Below, piece by piece: positions 41,960 through 50,303 of a stretch of 64,000 nucleotides of DNA. The stretch spans positions 496,001-560,000 of the forward strand of contig CP036290.1 of the NCBI GenBank assembly GCA_007750655.1, written 5' to 3'. This DNA is from Rohdeia mirabilis (GTDB lineage Bacteria > Planctomycetota > UBA1135 > GCA-002686595). The notes below the pieces were generated by a model that was not told where the DNA came from, ran no database searches, and was given only the letters and a program-made list of their open reading frames with translations. How positions within the stretch are numbered: position 1 is the stretch's first letter; the number at the start of each line of letters is the position of its first letter. Made by a program: the position numbers and the translations under genes.

Positions 41960-44370
41960 AGGTCGCCGATCCGCGGGTGCTGCTCTCGATCGCGTCGCTG
42001 GCGTTGGTCGTGATGCTGGTCGTCATCGACCTCGGGCGCACCAGTCCCGGTCCGCTGTCGTCGACGCACGCCGCGGTGGCCGAACTCGTCGGGCAGGACG
42101 GGTGCGTCCAGTGCCACGGTTCGGGCGGCGTGACGCTGGTCCAGGCCTGCTTGAGCTGCCACACCGCGATCGAGGAACAGCTGGCGGACGGACACGGCTT
42201 CCACGGCGCGCTCGACGCCGAGATCGCCCGCGCGTGTGCGTCGTGCCACGTCGAGCACCACGGCGACGACGTGCCGCTGTCGGGGGCCATGGCCTTCGCG
42301 CGCGCGGGCGTCCCGGAGATCGACGGTTTCGACCACGGGCACACGCAGTTCGGTCTGGAGGGAGCGCACGACGAACTGCGCTGCGCCGAGTGCCACGCGA
42401 ACGCGGACGCCGTCACCTTGAAGAAGGGCGAGCCGCGCTTCCTCGGCGCCGAGCAGGCCTGCGCGACCTGTCACGAGGATCCGCACGAGGGCACCTACTC
42501 CGAGTCCTGCGCGACCTGTCACGGGCAGGAGCATCCGTTCGCCGCGGTCGCGAGCTTCGCCCACGGCGACGCGTTCCCGCTCGTCGGTGCGCACGGCCGG
42601 CCGGGTTGCAGCGACTGCCACCCGCTCGAGGGCGTCCACTCGATCGCGACGCTCGCGAACCTGGGGCGCCCGGAGACCGAGCGCGCCTGCTCGGACTGCC
42701 ACGAGAACCCGCACACGAGCGACTTCGTGGCCACGACGGCGGCGCTCGCTTCGCTGCGCGTCGAGAACGCCTGCGTGCTGTGCCACGACGCGGTGCACGA
42801 CAGCTTCACGGTCGGTGCCACCATCGACGAGCCCCAGCACGCGGCGACCGGGTTCGCGCTCGACGCGCCGCACGCGGGACTCGACTGCGCGGCCTGCCAC
42901 CAGGACGCCGCGGTGGCGACGTTCGCCGAGCGCTTCCCGGGACGGTCGCGATCGGACTGCGCGAGCTGTCACGAGGACCCGCACGTCGGGCAGTTCGACC
43001 CGGGCGGACCGAGCGCCTTCGCCGGCGCGTCCTGCGTCGACTGCCACACCCTCGACGCCTTCCATCCGCACGCGTTCGACACCGAACAGCACGGTTCGAC
43101 CACGTTCCCGCTGACCGGCGCGCACGTCGCGGCCGACTGCGCCGGGTGCCACGTGCCCGAGCATCCGGAGCTGCTCGACGAGTCGACGCTGGGCGCCGTG
43201 AACTTCGCGAGCGCCGAATCGACCTGCGCCGCCTGCCACGCCGACGCGCACGAGGGCGGGCTCGCGTTCCTCGAGAACGCCGGCGGCTGCGCCGAGTGCC
43301 ACACGACCACGGCGTTCGACGACGTCGATCGCGAGACGTTCGACCACGGGCGCGCGCACTTCGCGTTGACCGGCGCGCACGCAGCGCTCGACTGCGCGAA
43401 GTGCCACACCGAAGCCAGCGAGCCCGACGCGTTCGGCCGCACGTTCGGGCGCGTGGCCGAGGCGCCGCAGGGCCACGCGGCCTGCAGTGGCTGCCACGAC
43501 GACGTGCACGCCGGGCGCTTCGAGGAGGTCGCCGCTCTGCTCGACGCCTACGACCGCAGCGACGTGCCGGCGATCGAACGACCGGTGCTCGACGGCGCGC
43601 TGGCAGCGATCGACCACCACGCGGACGGCCGCATCGGCTGCGCGCGCTGTCACGGGACCGACGACTTCGCCGCCGTGGATCGCAAGGTGTTCGAGCACGG
43701 CGCCTGGACGGGCTTCGCCCTCGACGGCGCGCACGACGCGATCAGCTGCGAGAGCTGCCACGGACCCGGCGCCGCCACCGGTCGTCGCTTCGGGTTCGCG
43801 CACGAACGCTGGTCGGGGCCGCTCGACGCCTGCGCCACCTGCCACACGGATCCGCACCTGGGCGCGTTCGACCGCACCGGACCCGCCGACGTGGACGGAC
43901 GCGTCGGCTGTGCGCGCTGTCACACGACGTCCGGCTTCGTCGGCGGAGTGCGCGAGCGCTTCGACCACGACCGCTGGACCGAGTTCGCGCTGACGGACTC
44001 GCACGCGGCGGCCGACTGCGCGGCCTGCCACACGTTGCCGCGCGCCGACGCGACCGGGATGCACCTGGGGCTGGCGCAGGGCACCAGCTGTGCCGACTGC
44101 CACACGGACCCGCACCTCGGGCAGTTCGACGTGAACGGACGCACGGACTGCGCGAGCTGCCACGCCGCGCCGACGACGTTCGCGGACCTTCGGTTCGATC
44201 ACGACGTGGACACGCGCTTCCCGCTCGACGCCCAGCACGCCGCGCTCGACTGCGCCGCGTGCCACCGCGCGAATCCGTTGCCGGGTGGCGGCGAAGTGGT
44301 GCGCTACAAGCCGCTCGGCACCGCCTGTGTCGACTGCCACGGCCTCGGCTTCGAGGAGGAGCAGCGGTGA
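41956..44370 (+). CDS. Membrane-anchored multiheme cytochrome c, 26 CxxCH motifs
   Basis: The 804-residue protein begins with a hydrophobic segment (VLLSIASLALVVMLVVIDLG) that can serve as a signal anchor. The remainder contains 26 CxxCH heme-binding motifs by direct count, from CVQCH near residue 50 to CVDCH near the end. They are spaced mostly 20-45 residues apart, with abundant extra His (for example GAHAALDCAKCH, ESCATCHGQEHPF) that can provide the second axial ligand. The organisation resembles cytochrome c3-type or decaheme-like electron wires. It should be periplasmic. It overlaps the reductase gene upstream (GTGA) and the beta-barrel gene downstream (GTGA). An 827-residue open frame on the opposite strand is a shadow. 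Confidence 0.93.
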   Translation: MKVADPRVLLSIASLALVVMLVVIDLGRTSPGPLSSTHAAVAELVGQDGCVQCHGSGGVTLVQACLSCHTAIEEQLADGHGFHGALDAEIARACASCHVEHHGDDVPLSGAMAFARAGVPEIDGFDHGHTQFGLEGAHDELRCAECHANADAVTLKKGEPRFLGAEQACATCHEDPHEGTYSESCATCHGQEHPFAAVASFAHGDAFPLVGAHGRPGCSDCHPLEGVHSIATLANLGRPETERACSDCHENPHTSDFVATTAALASLRVENACVLCHDAVHDSFTVGATIDEPQHAATGFALDAPHAGLDCAACHQDAAVATFAERFPGRSRSDCASCHEDPHVGQFDPGGPSAFAGASCVDCHTLDAFHPHAFDTEQHGSTTFPLTGAHVAADCAGCHVPEHPELLDESTLGAVNFASAESTCAACHADAHEGGLAFLENAGGCAECHTTTAFDDVDRETFDHGRAHFALTGAHAALDCAKCHTEASEPDAFGRTFGRVAEAPQGHAACSGCHDDVHAGRFEEVAALLDAYDRSDVPAIERPVLDGALAAIDHHADGRIGCARCHGTDDFAAVDRKVFEHGAWTGFALDGAHDAISCESCHGPGAATGRRFGFAHERWSGPLDACATCHTDPHLGAFDRTGPADVDGRVGCARCHTTSGFVGGVRERFDHDRWTEFALTDSHAAADCAACHTLPRADATGMHLGLAQGTSCADCHTDPHLGQFDVNGRTDCASCHAAPTTFADLRFDHDVDTRFPLDAQHAALDCAACHRANPLPGGGEVVRYKPLGTACVDCHGLGFEEEQR

Positions 44371-46091
44371 TCGGCGCCGCGACTCTTCTGGCGCTCGCGT
44401 TCTGTTGCACGCCGTTCGCCGCGCTGCCGCTGGTGCCCTCGGACGCCGAGCCCGCGGAGAGTGCCGAGCAGGAGGACGTGGAACTGGGCGTCGTCGTCAC
44501 CGGCGTCGCGGGCGACAGCGTGTTCGTCGATGTCGGGCGCGACGGCGGCCTCGAGCCGGGGGACCGCGTGCAGTTCGAGCCCGCCGGCCGCCCCGTGGTG
44601 ATCGGCGAAGTGCGGTCCGTGTCGAGCACGAGCGCGCGCGTCGAACTGGTCTCGGGCGGCAACGAGCTCGACGTCGGGGACGGCGGCGTGGTGCGCGTTC
44701 CGCTCGCGCGCCTGCAGGCGCTGGTCGCCGAGGACGCGCCGACCGATCCGACCGATGCCGCCGAAGGGACCGACGTTCCCGAGCACCCGCCGTGGACGCT
44801 GACGATGGACGAGTGGGGCAACGATCTGCCGCTGCTCGCGCCGCCCCGGGCCGCCACGCCGTCCGAGCGCGAGATCCGCACGCGCGGCCGCTACTTCCTG
44901 CAGGCCGACCGCACCTGGGATCGCGAGGGCGGCAGGACCACCAGCACGTTCACGCGCGGCGGACTCGATGCGTCGTGGGAGAACCTCTTCGGCGAGGGCG
45001 GGATGCTCGAACTGGACGCCGAGATCGTCATGCGCCGCTTCGAGACCGAGCTCGACTCGGACGACGAGACCCAACTGCGTCTGCAGCGCTTCAGCTACGC
45101 CGTCGGTGGCGACCGCCAGCGCCCGACGCGCGTCCAGGTCGGTCGCTTCCTGCAGCGCGGCTTCGTCGAGTTCGGCCTGCTCGACGGCATCGAGGTCGCG
45201 CGGCGCGGCGGCAGCGGCGACGGCCACACCTGGACGCTCGGCGGGTCGCTCGGCCTCTTGCCCGAACCGTCTTTCGACCTGAACACGGGCCGCGACGCCC
45301 AGATCGCCCTCTTCGCTCGCCGCGACAGCACGCAGCGCACGGGGCTGAGCTACGGCGTCGGCTACCAGAAGTCCTTCCACGACGCGGCCGCCGATCGCGA
45401 CCTGCTCGCGTTCGACGCCGACTGGCGACCGACCGAGCACCACAGTGTCCACGCGTCGGCGCTGGTCGACTGGTACACGTCCGGAGAGCGCGCACTCGAC
45501 GCCGGACCGGACCTGACCGAGCTGCACGTCTTCGGCACGTGGCGCCCGGACACGCGCAGCGGCGTGAGCCTGAGCCTCGACCGCACGCGCCCGCCGGACA
45601 TCGACCGCGCGGCGTTCGCCGCCATTCCGCCGGACCTCTTGCGCGAACAGCTCTTCGAGCGCGTCGGTCTGCGTGGCTGGCACCGACTGACGGACGACCT
45701 GCGGATCACGGCGCGCGTCGACGCCTGGCGCAACCAGGACGACGACGGCGGCGGCGCCGAGCTGCGCCTGAACCAGCGCGACCTGTTCTGGAAGAGCCTC
45801 GAGGGCTCGGCCACGGTCTTCGCGAACGACGGTACGTTCACGTCCATCCGCGGTCTGCGGCTCGGCCTGGACCAGACCTCGTCGATCGGGCGCTTCAACC
45901 TCGCCTGGGAGCTCGTCTCGAGCGAACAGGACGGGGTCGTGCTCGGAAACACCGAACAGGTCGAACAGACCCTGCGCGCCGGATGGGACCACTCGTTCGG
46001 GCGAACTTCCACGTCGCTGTACGCCGAACACTTCTTCGGTGATGGCCGCGACGCCACTTCGGCCGGCTTCTACCTCCAGTGGAGGCTCTGA
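44367..46091 (+). CDS. Predicted outer-membrane beta-barrel protein (porin of the cytochrome cluster)
   Basis: The 574-residue protein starts with a leader (VIGAATLLALAFCCTPFAAL), then a small SH3-like N-terminal domain (VFVDVGRDGGLEPGDRVQFEP). From about residue 165 on it shows alternating amphipathic strands, such as RGGLDASWENLFGEGGMLELD, VEFGLLDGIEVARRG, SVHASALVDWYTS, SGVSLSLDRTRPPD and a final strand ending GFYLQWRL. This is the pattern of a 16- to 22-strand barrel. Sitting between two multiheme genes, it is a candidate sheath for a porin-cytochrome complex in the manner of MtrB, though no sequence kinship to MtrB is claimed. A GTG start overlaps the preceding stop. Confidence 0.75.
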   Translation: MIGAATLLALAFCCTPFAALPLVPSDAEPAESAEQEDVELGVVVTGVAGDSVFVDVGRDGGLEPGDRVQFEPAGRPVVIGEVRSVSSTSARVELVSGGNELDVGDGGVVRVPLARLQALVAEDAPTDPTDAAEGTDVPEHPPWTLTMDEWGNDLPLLAPPRAATPSEREIRTRGRYFLQADRTWDREGGRTTSTFTRGGLDASWENLFGEGGMLELDAEIVMRRFETELDSDDETQLRLQRFSYAVGGDRQRPTRVQVGRFLQRGFVEFGLLDGIEVARRGGSGDGHTWTLGGSLGLLPEPSFDLNTGRDAQIALFARRDSTQRTGLSYGVGYQKSFHDAAADRDLLAFDADWRPTEHHSVHASALVDWYTSGERALDAGPDLTELHVFGTWRPDTRSGVSLSLDRTRPPDIDRAAFAAIPPDLLREQLFERVGLRGWHRLTDDLRITARVDAWRNQDDDGGGAELRLNQRDLFWKSLEGSATVFANDGTFTSIRGLRLGLDQTSSIGRFNLAWELVSSEQDGVVLGNTEQVEQTLRAGWDHSFGRTSTSLYAEHFFGDGRDATSAGFYLQWRL

Positions 46092-46116
46092 TCGCGAAGA
46101 CGGTCGAGAGGACACG

Positions 46117-48066
46117 ATGAACGACGACACTCGAAAGAAGACGCCCGCGGGAGTCCGTGGCCGACTGCCGCTCCTGGCCGCCCTGCTGTTCGGCCTCACG
46201 GCCTGCGCGTTGAGCGCGGTCGACGTGAAGGTGCAGGACTGGTGGGCCGCACGTGGACCGGTCGTGCCGCACGACTCGTTCCCCGCCGACTGCACGCTGT
46301 GCCACACGGGGACCGACTGGAACACGATCCGCGAGGACTTCGAGTTCGACCACGAGGCCGAGACCGGCGTCGCGCTGATCGGTGCCCACGCGCGCGCCGA
46401 GTGCATCCGCTGTCACAACGACCGTGGGCCGGTCGAGATCTTCGCCGCGCGCGGGTGTGCCGGCTGTCACGAGAACGTGCACCGCGGGCAACTCGGTGAC
46501 CGCTGCATCGACTGCCACACCGAACAGGACTGGCGACCGCGCGAGAGCATCGCGGAACACGCGCGGACCGGCTTCCCGCTCATTGGCGCGCACGCGGGCG
46601 TGAGCTGCTGGCAGTGCCACGCGGGAGCGGAAGAGGGGATCTTCTCGGGGGTGTCGACCGACTGTGCGTCGTGCCACGCCGCCGACGCTCTGGCCGCGAC
46701 CTCGGTCGACCACCTCGCGCAGGGCTGGACGTCCAGCTGCGACGACTGCCACGCTCCGATCGCTTGGACTCGGTCGGGGTTCAAGCACACGGGTTTCGCG
46801 CTCGCCGGGGCGCACGCCGCGGCCGACTGCTCGAGCTGTCACGTCGGCGCCGTCTTCGCGGGGACGCCGTCCGACTGCGCGGCGTGCCACCTGGCCGAGT
46901 ACCAGGCGACGACCGAGCCGGCCCACGCGGCGGCCGGTTTCCCGCAGGACTGCCAGGCGTGCCACGACGCGAACGACTGGGACGGCGCGAGTTTCTCGCA
47001 CACGTCGTTCGCGCTGAACGGGGCGCACGCGGCGGCCGACTGTTCGCAGTGCCACGTCGGCGGTGTGTTCGCCGGGACGCCGAGCGACTGCGCCGGGTGC
47101 CACCTGGGTGAGTTCCAGGCGACGACCGAACCGGCGCACGCGGCGGCCGGCTTCTCGCAGGACTGCCAGACGTGCCACGACGTGAACGGTTGGGGCGGCG
47201 CGACCTTCGCTCACACGGCGTTCGCATTGACCGGAGCGCACACCATGGCGGACTGCTCGCAGTGCCACATCGGTGGTGTCTTCGCCGGAACGCCGAACGA
47301 CTGCGCGGGGTGTCACCTGGCCGAGTTCCAGGCGACGACCGATCCGAACCACGTGACGGCCGGATTCCCGCAGAGCTGTGACGCGTGTCACCAGACCTTC
47401 GCCTGGGAGCGGGCGTCGTTCGACCACACGTCCTTCCCGCTGACCGGGTCGCACGCGGGCGCGGACTGTGCGCAGTGTCACATCGGTGGCGTCTTCGCCG
47501 GAACGCCGACGGACTGCGCGTCGTGTCACCAGGCGGACTACCTGGGCACGACCGATCCGAACCACGTGGCGGCGGGATTCCCGCAGAGCTGTGATTCGTG
47601 CCACACCACGAACGGTTGGGGCGGCGCGCAGTTCGACCACTCGAGCTATCCGCTGACCGGGTCGCACGTGGCGGCGGACTGCACCCAGTGTCACGTGGGT
47701 GGAGTGTTCGCCGGAACGCCGAGCAATTGTTCGGCCTGTCACCTCGGCGAGTACAACGCGACGACCCAGCCGAACCACTCGAACCTCGGCTTCCCGACTT
47801 CGTGCGACGCGTGTCACACGACCTTCATGTGGGAGGGGGCGACCTTCGACCACTCGTTCCCGATCGAGACGGGCAAGCACAAGAACCTGGACTGCGCCGA
47901 CTGCCACACGACGCCGATGCAGTTCTCGACCTTCTCGTGCACGCACTGCCACGAGCACCGTCAGAGCGAGATGGACGACGAGCACGACGACGAGGACGTG
48001 CAGGGCTACGTCTGGTCGTCGCCCGCGTGCTACTCGTGCCACCCGGACGGGAAGGCCGACGACTGA
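46117..48066 (+). CDS. Multiheme cytochrome c lipoprotein, 25 CxxCH motifs, with 71-residue triheme repeats
   Basis: The 649-residue protein has a signal peptide with lipobox GLTAC (Cys near residue 29), so it should be lipid-anchored, possibly on the outer face of the outer membrane. By count it holds 25 CxxCH motifs. From about 46.82 to 47.88 kb, five tandem 71-residue units each carry three hemes. The unit runs CSxCHVGGVFAGTPSDC, then CHLxEYQATTEPAHAAAGF, then DCQACHDxNxWxGAxF and HTxFALTGAHAAAD. A GAGAGG run upstream of the ATG is a good ribosome site. The last motif CYSCH is close to the C-terminus. It probably delivers electrons to an extracellular or surface acceptor. Confidence 0.93.
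   Translation: MNDDTRKKTPAGVRGRLPLLAALLFGLTACALSAVDVKVQDWWAARGPVVPHDSFPADCTLCHTGTDWNTIREDFEFDHEAETGVALIGAHARAECIRCHNDRGPVEIFAARGCAGCHENVHRGQLGDRCIDCHTEQDWRPRESIAEHARTGFPLIGAHAGVSCWQCHAGAEEGIFSGVSTDCASCHAADALAATSVDHLAQGWTSSCDDCHAPIAWTRSGFKHTGFALAGAHAAADCSSCHVGAVFAGTPSDCAACHLAEYQATTEPAHAAAGFPQDCQACHDANDWDGASFSHTSFALNGAHAAADCSQCHVGGVFAGTPSDCAGCHLGEFQATTEPAHAAAGFSQDCQTCHDVNGWGGATFAHTAFALTGAHTMADCSQCHIGGVFAGTPNDCAGCHLAEFQATTDPNHVTAGFPQSCDACHQTFAWERASFDHTSFPLTGSHAGADCAQCHIGGVFAGTPTDCASCHQADYLGTTDPNHVAAGFPQSCDSCHTTNGWGGAQFDHSSYPLTGSHVAADCTQCHVGGVFAGTPSNCSACHLGEYNATTQPNHSNLGFPTSCDACHTTFMWEGATFDHSFPIETGKHKNLDCADCHTTPMQFSTFSCTHCHEHRQSEMDDEHDDEDVQGYVWSSPACYSCHPDGKADD
46820..47885 (+). repeat. Five tandem 213-bp (71-codon) triheme repeats inside the cytochrome gene
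   Basis: The coding sequence repeats with a period of about 213 bases. Each copy has three CxxCH motifs, the GGVFAGTP loop and the FxxTxFxLxGxHxxAD segment. The first and last copies are the most diverged, consistent with internal duplication by unequal recombination. Confidence 0.85.
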
Positions 48067-48073
48067 GTCGGGG

Positions 48074-48193
48074 CGTACGTGTCGGTACGGCGTCAGGCAC
48101 GCAGGTGCCACCTGCCGCCGATGTCGCTGCGATTCGCAGCGACTCGGCGCGGCAGGTGGCACCTGCGTGCCTGACGCCGTACCGACACGTACG
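48074..48193. repeat. Palindromic repeat element, copy 2
   Basis: This 120-base imperfect palindrome has the same core (GGTACGGCGTCAGGCACGCA and GGTGCCACCTGCCG), starting eight bases after the stop of the 25-heme cytochrome gene. The outer arms CGTACGTGTC/GACACGTACG are inverted but differ from the outer arms of copies 1 and 3. The inner stem has a two-base asymmetry. It is placed as a terminator for the cytochrome cluster. Confidence 0.88.
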
Positions 48194-48228
48194 ACACGGC
48201 ACCGACCCTCGGGCGCTAGACTCCCCGG

Positions 48229-49827
48229 GTGGACCGCGACCGCCGACCCTCCCGCACCGACCTCCTCGCCGCCGGTGGGCTCGGACTCGTGGCCACGTGC
48301 GTGGCGCTCCTCCTGCGGCAGTCGAGCTACTTCGGCGACGGGCGCGACATCGCGACCCTCGTCGAGAACGGGCAGGTGGGCTACCACCACCTCCTCTACT
48401 TCCCGTTGGCGCGCGCGGCGGCGTTCGTCGTCAGCCCCTTCGCCGAGCGACCGAGCGAAGCGGGGCCGCTGTTCCTCGCCGCGGTGGCCTACGGCGTGGC
48501 GGTGGGGACGACCTGGCTGACGCTCGCGCGCGTCGGTCTACCCCGGCCGTTCGTGGCGGTGGGCACCGCGCTGCTCGCGACCCTGCCGGTGGCTGTCTTC
48601 CACGCCACGTGCATCGAGGTGCACGGCCTCCAGCTCGCGGTGGCCGCCCTCGCGGTGCATTGGATTGGTCGGTACGGCGTCAGGCACGAAAGTGCCACCT
48701 GCCGCGCCAAGTCGCTGCGATCCGCAGCGACTTCGGCGGCAGGTGGCACTTTCGTGCCTGACGCCGTACCGACCAACCCACCTCGCGCGCCCAGCGCCCT
48801 CACCGCCGCCCTCCTGTGGATCGGCCTCACCGGCGCGCACCTCTCGGGCGGTCCGTGGGCTCCGGTGCTCGCCGTCGTCGCCTGTCGCAGCGAGGGCCGC
48901 TGGGCCCGTCCGCGCCACGTCGTCCCGGCCGTGTTCGTGCTCGCCGCCGCCGCCTGGGCCTGGTTCGAGACCAACGGCCGCGGTTCGACCGGCCAAGGTT
49001 TCGTGCGCGCGGCGTCCGAGTCCGTGCTGCACCTCACGGCCGACGGGTCGTACTTCGTGTCCCAGTACCTGTGGCCGTTCGGCGCCGTCACCGGGCTCGC
49101 GCTCGCGATCGGCCTGGTGCGCCTCGTGCGCCTGCGCGGCCGACTGCCGCTCGTCGAAGCCGCGTGTCTCGCGCTGCTCGTCCTCTTCGCGCCCTTCGCC
49201 TGGTCGCTGCACCTCGACGAGCAGGGCGGCTACTTCATCGCGCTGGCGCCGGTCGCGGTGCTTCTCGTGACGACGACGGCGGCGCGCGTGTCCGCAGCCG
49301 TGGCCAGCGACTCGAACCCGCGGGCCGCGCTCGCGCCGCGCTCGTTCCTGTGGCTGCTCGTGGCGCTCCAGCTGGCCTGGTCGCGCGACCGCCTCGTGGA
49401 TTGGAACGAGCGCTTCGCGGGTCACGAGTGGGTCGTGCCCTTGGCGGCCGACCTGGGCGAGGACGGCTGGGTGCTGACGCGCACCTATCCCGAGGCGCGC
49501 ACGGTCTTCTACCACTCGCGCCTCGACGCGATGCCGTTCGACCAGGGCGGGCCGATCCGCGTCAGCTGGGAGGACGTGCGCCCGTTCGCCATGGGACTCG
49601 TGGACCAGGTCAGCGCGGGCGGCGGGCGCGGCGCGATCCTCGACTCGCTGCTCGAGAGCGGACAACCGGTCCACCAGGCGCTCGTCGCCGAACTCACCGA
49701 ACGCTTCGGCGAGCCGGTCCCGGGCCGCGCGCGCGGCTACCTGCTGTTCCCCGCACCGTCGGGCGGACCCGAGCCGAGCGCACCGTCCACCGGGAACGAG
49801 TCGACCAACACGCTGCCGCGTGATTAG
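48229..49827 (+). CDS. Polytopic membrane protein (GT-C-like) carrying an in-frame palindromic repeat
   Basis: The 532-residue product has about nine or ten transmembrane segments. The first reads LLAAGGLGLVATCVALLL, and the next loop has YFGDGRDIATLVENGQVGYHH. This recalls DUF2723 or other GT-C glycosyltransferase-like membrane proteins, in which an early acidic loop is catalytic. Residues 145-184 are encoded entirely by palindromic repeat copy 3 (120 bases, 40 codons), giving a Cys/Arg/Ser-rich foreign segment (IGRYGVRHESATCR...) between two hydrophobic helices. The reading frame is kept, so the protein may still be made. A soluble C-terminal domain follows residue 400. A GTG start is used. 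Confidence 0.75.
   Translation: MDRDRRPSRTDLLAAGGLGLVATCVALLLRQSSYFGDGRDIATLVENGQVGYHHLLYFPLARAAAFVVSPFAERPSEAGPLFLAAVAYGVAVGTTWLTLARVGLPRPFVAVGTALLATLPVAVFHATCIEVHGLQLAVAALAVHWIGRYGVRHESATCRAKSLRSAATSAAGGTFVPDAVPTNPPRAPSALTAALLWIGLTGAHLSGGPWAPVLAVVACRSEGRWARPRHVVPAVFVLAAAAWAWFETNGRGSTGQGFVRAASESVLHLTADGSYFVSQYLWPFGAVTGLALAIGLVRLVRLRGRLPLVEAACLALLVLFAPFAWSLHLDEQGGYFIALAPVAVLLVTTTAARVSAAVASDSNPRAALAPRSFLWLLVALQLAWSRDRLVDWNERFAGHEWVVPLAADLGEDGWVLTRTYPEARTVFYHSRLDAMPFDQGGPIRVSWEDVRPFAMGLVDQVSAGGGRGAILDSLLESGQPVHQALVAELTERFGEPVPGRARGYLLFPAPSGGPEPSAPSTGNESTNTLPRD
48661..48780. repeat. Palindromic repeat element, copy 3, inserted in frame in a coding sequence
   Basis: The core GGTACGGCGTCAGGCACGAA, AGTGCCACCTGCCGC and its mirror lie wholly inside the membrane-protein gene at 48229-49827. 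The length is 120 bases, exactly 40 codons, with no stop in the gene's frame. The outer arms TGGATTGGTC/GACCAACCCA nearly match those of copy 1. Paired changes in the two arms (CGAAAG/CTTTCG in place of CGCAGG/CCTGCG) indicate that the hairpin is maintained. Confidence 0.9.
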
Positions 49828-49871
49828 CGGGTTCGACGTGCAGCGGCGCGCTCGATGCCCATAATGCGCGC

Positions 49872-50303
49872 ATGAAGGTCGAAAACCCCGAAGCCGTCGA
49901 AGCGCTCAAACGCGTCTTCGAGCTCGAACTCGCAGGCGTCGTCCGTTTCACGCACTACGCCCTGATGGCGCGCGGCCCGTACCGCCTGCCGATCGTCGAG
50001 TTCTTCAACGCGCAAGCCACCGAGAGCCTCACCCACGCCCAGCGCGCCGGCGAGATCATGACCGGCCTCGGCGGGCACCCGAACATGCGGATCGCGCCCG
50101 TGGAAGAGACCGGTCAGCACGGCATCCACGACATCCTCGAGGAGAGCTACGCCCACGAGCGCCGAGCGATCGACGCCTACCGCGCGCTGCTCGAGATCGT
50201 CGAGGGCAAGAACCTCTTCCTCGAGGAGTACGCGCGCGGCATGGTCGCGACCGAGGAGGAGCACGTGATGGAGCTGGCCAAGATGGTGCGCGACTTCGAG
50301 TGA
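49872..50303 (+). CDS. Bacterioferritin-like (ferritin-like di-iron) protein
   Basis: The 143-residue four-helix protein has candidate iron ligands spread as in bacterioferritin-like proteins: ELELAGVVRFTHYALM (Glu in helix 1), NAQATESLTHAQRAGEIM (Glu and His in helix 2), SYAHERRAIDAY (Glu in helix 3) and VATEEEHVMELAKMV (Glu-Glu-His in helix 4). It could store iron or detoxify iron and peroxide. Its stop overlaps the start of the next lipoprotein gene (GTGA). Its place just downstream of a heme-rich cluster may reflect a shared iron demand, but that is only inference. Confidence 0.85.
   Translation: MKVENPEAVEALKRVFELELAGVVRFTHYALMARGPYRLPIVEFFNAQATESLTHAQRAGEIMTGLGGHPNMRIAPVEETGQHGIHDILEESYAHERRAIDAYRALLEIVEGKNLFLEEYARGMVATEEEHVMELAKMVRDFE

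Noticed and set aside
41857-44340. Open frame of 827 codons on the minus strand
   Set aside because: It lies opposite the 26-heme cytochrome. The heme motif repeats and high GC keep the antisense frame open. The translation is Arg/Val/Ala/Gly-rich with no motif.
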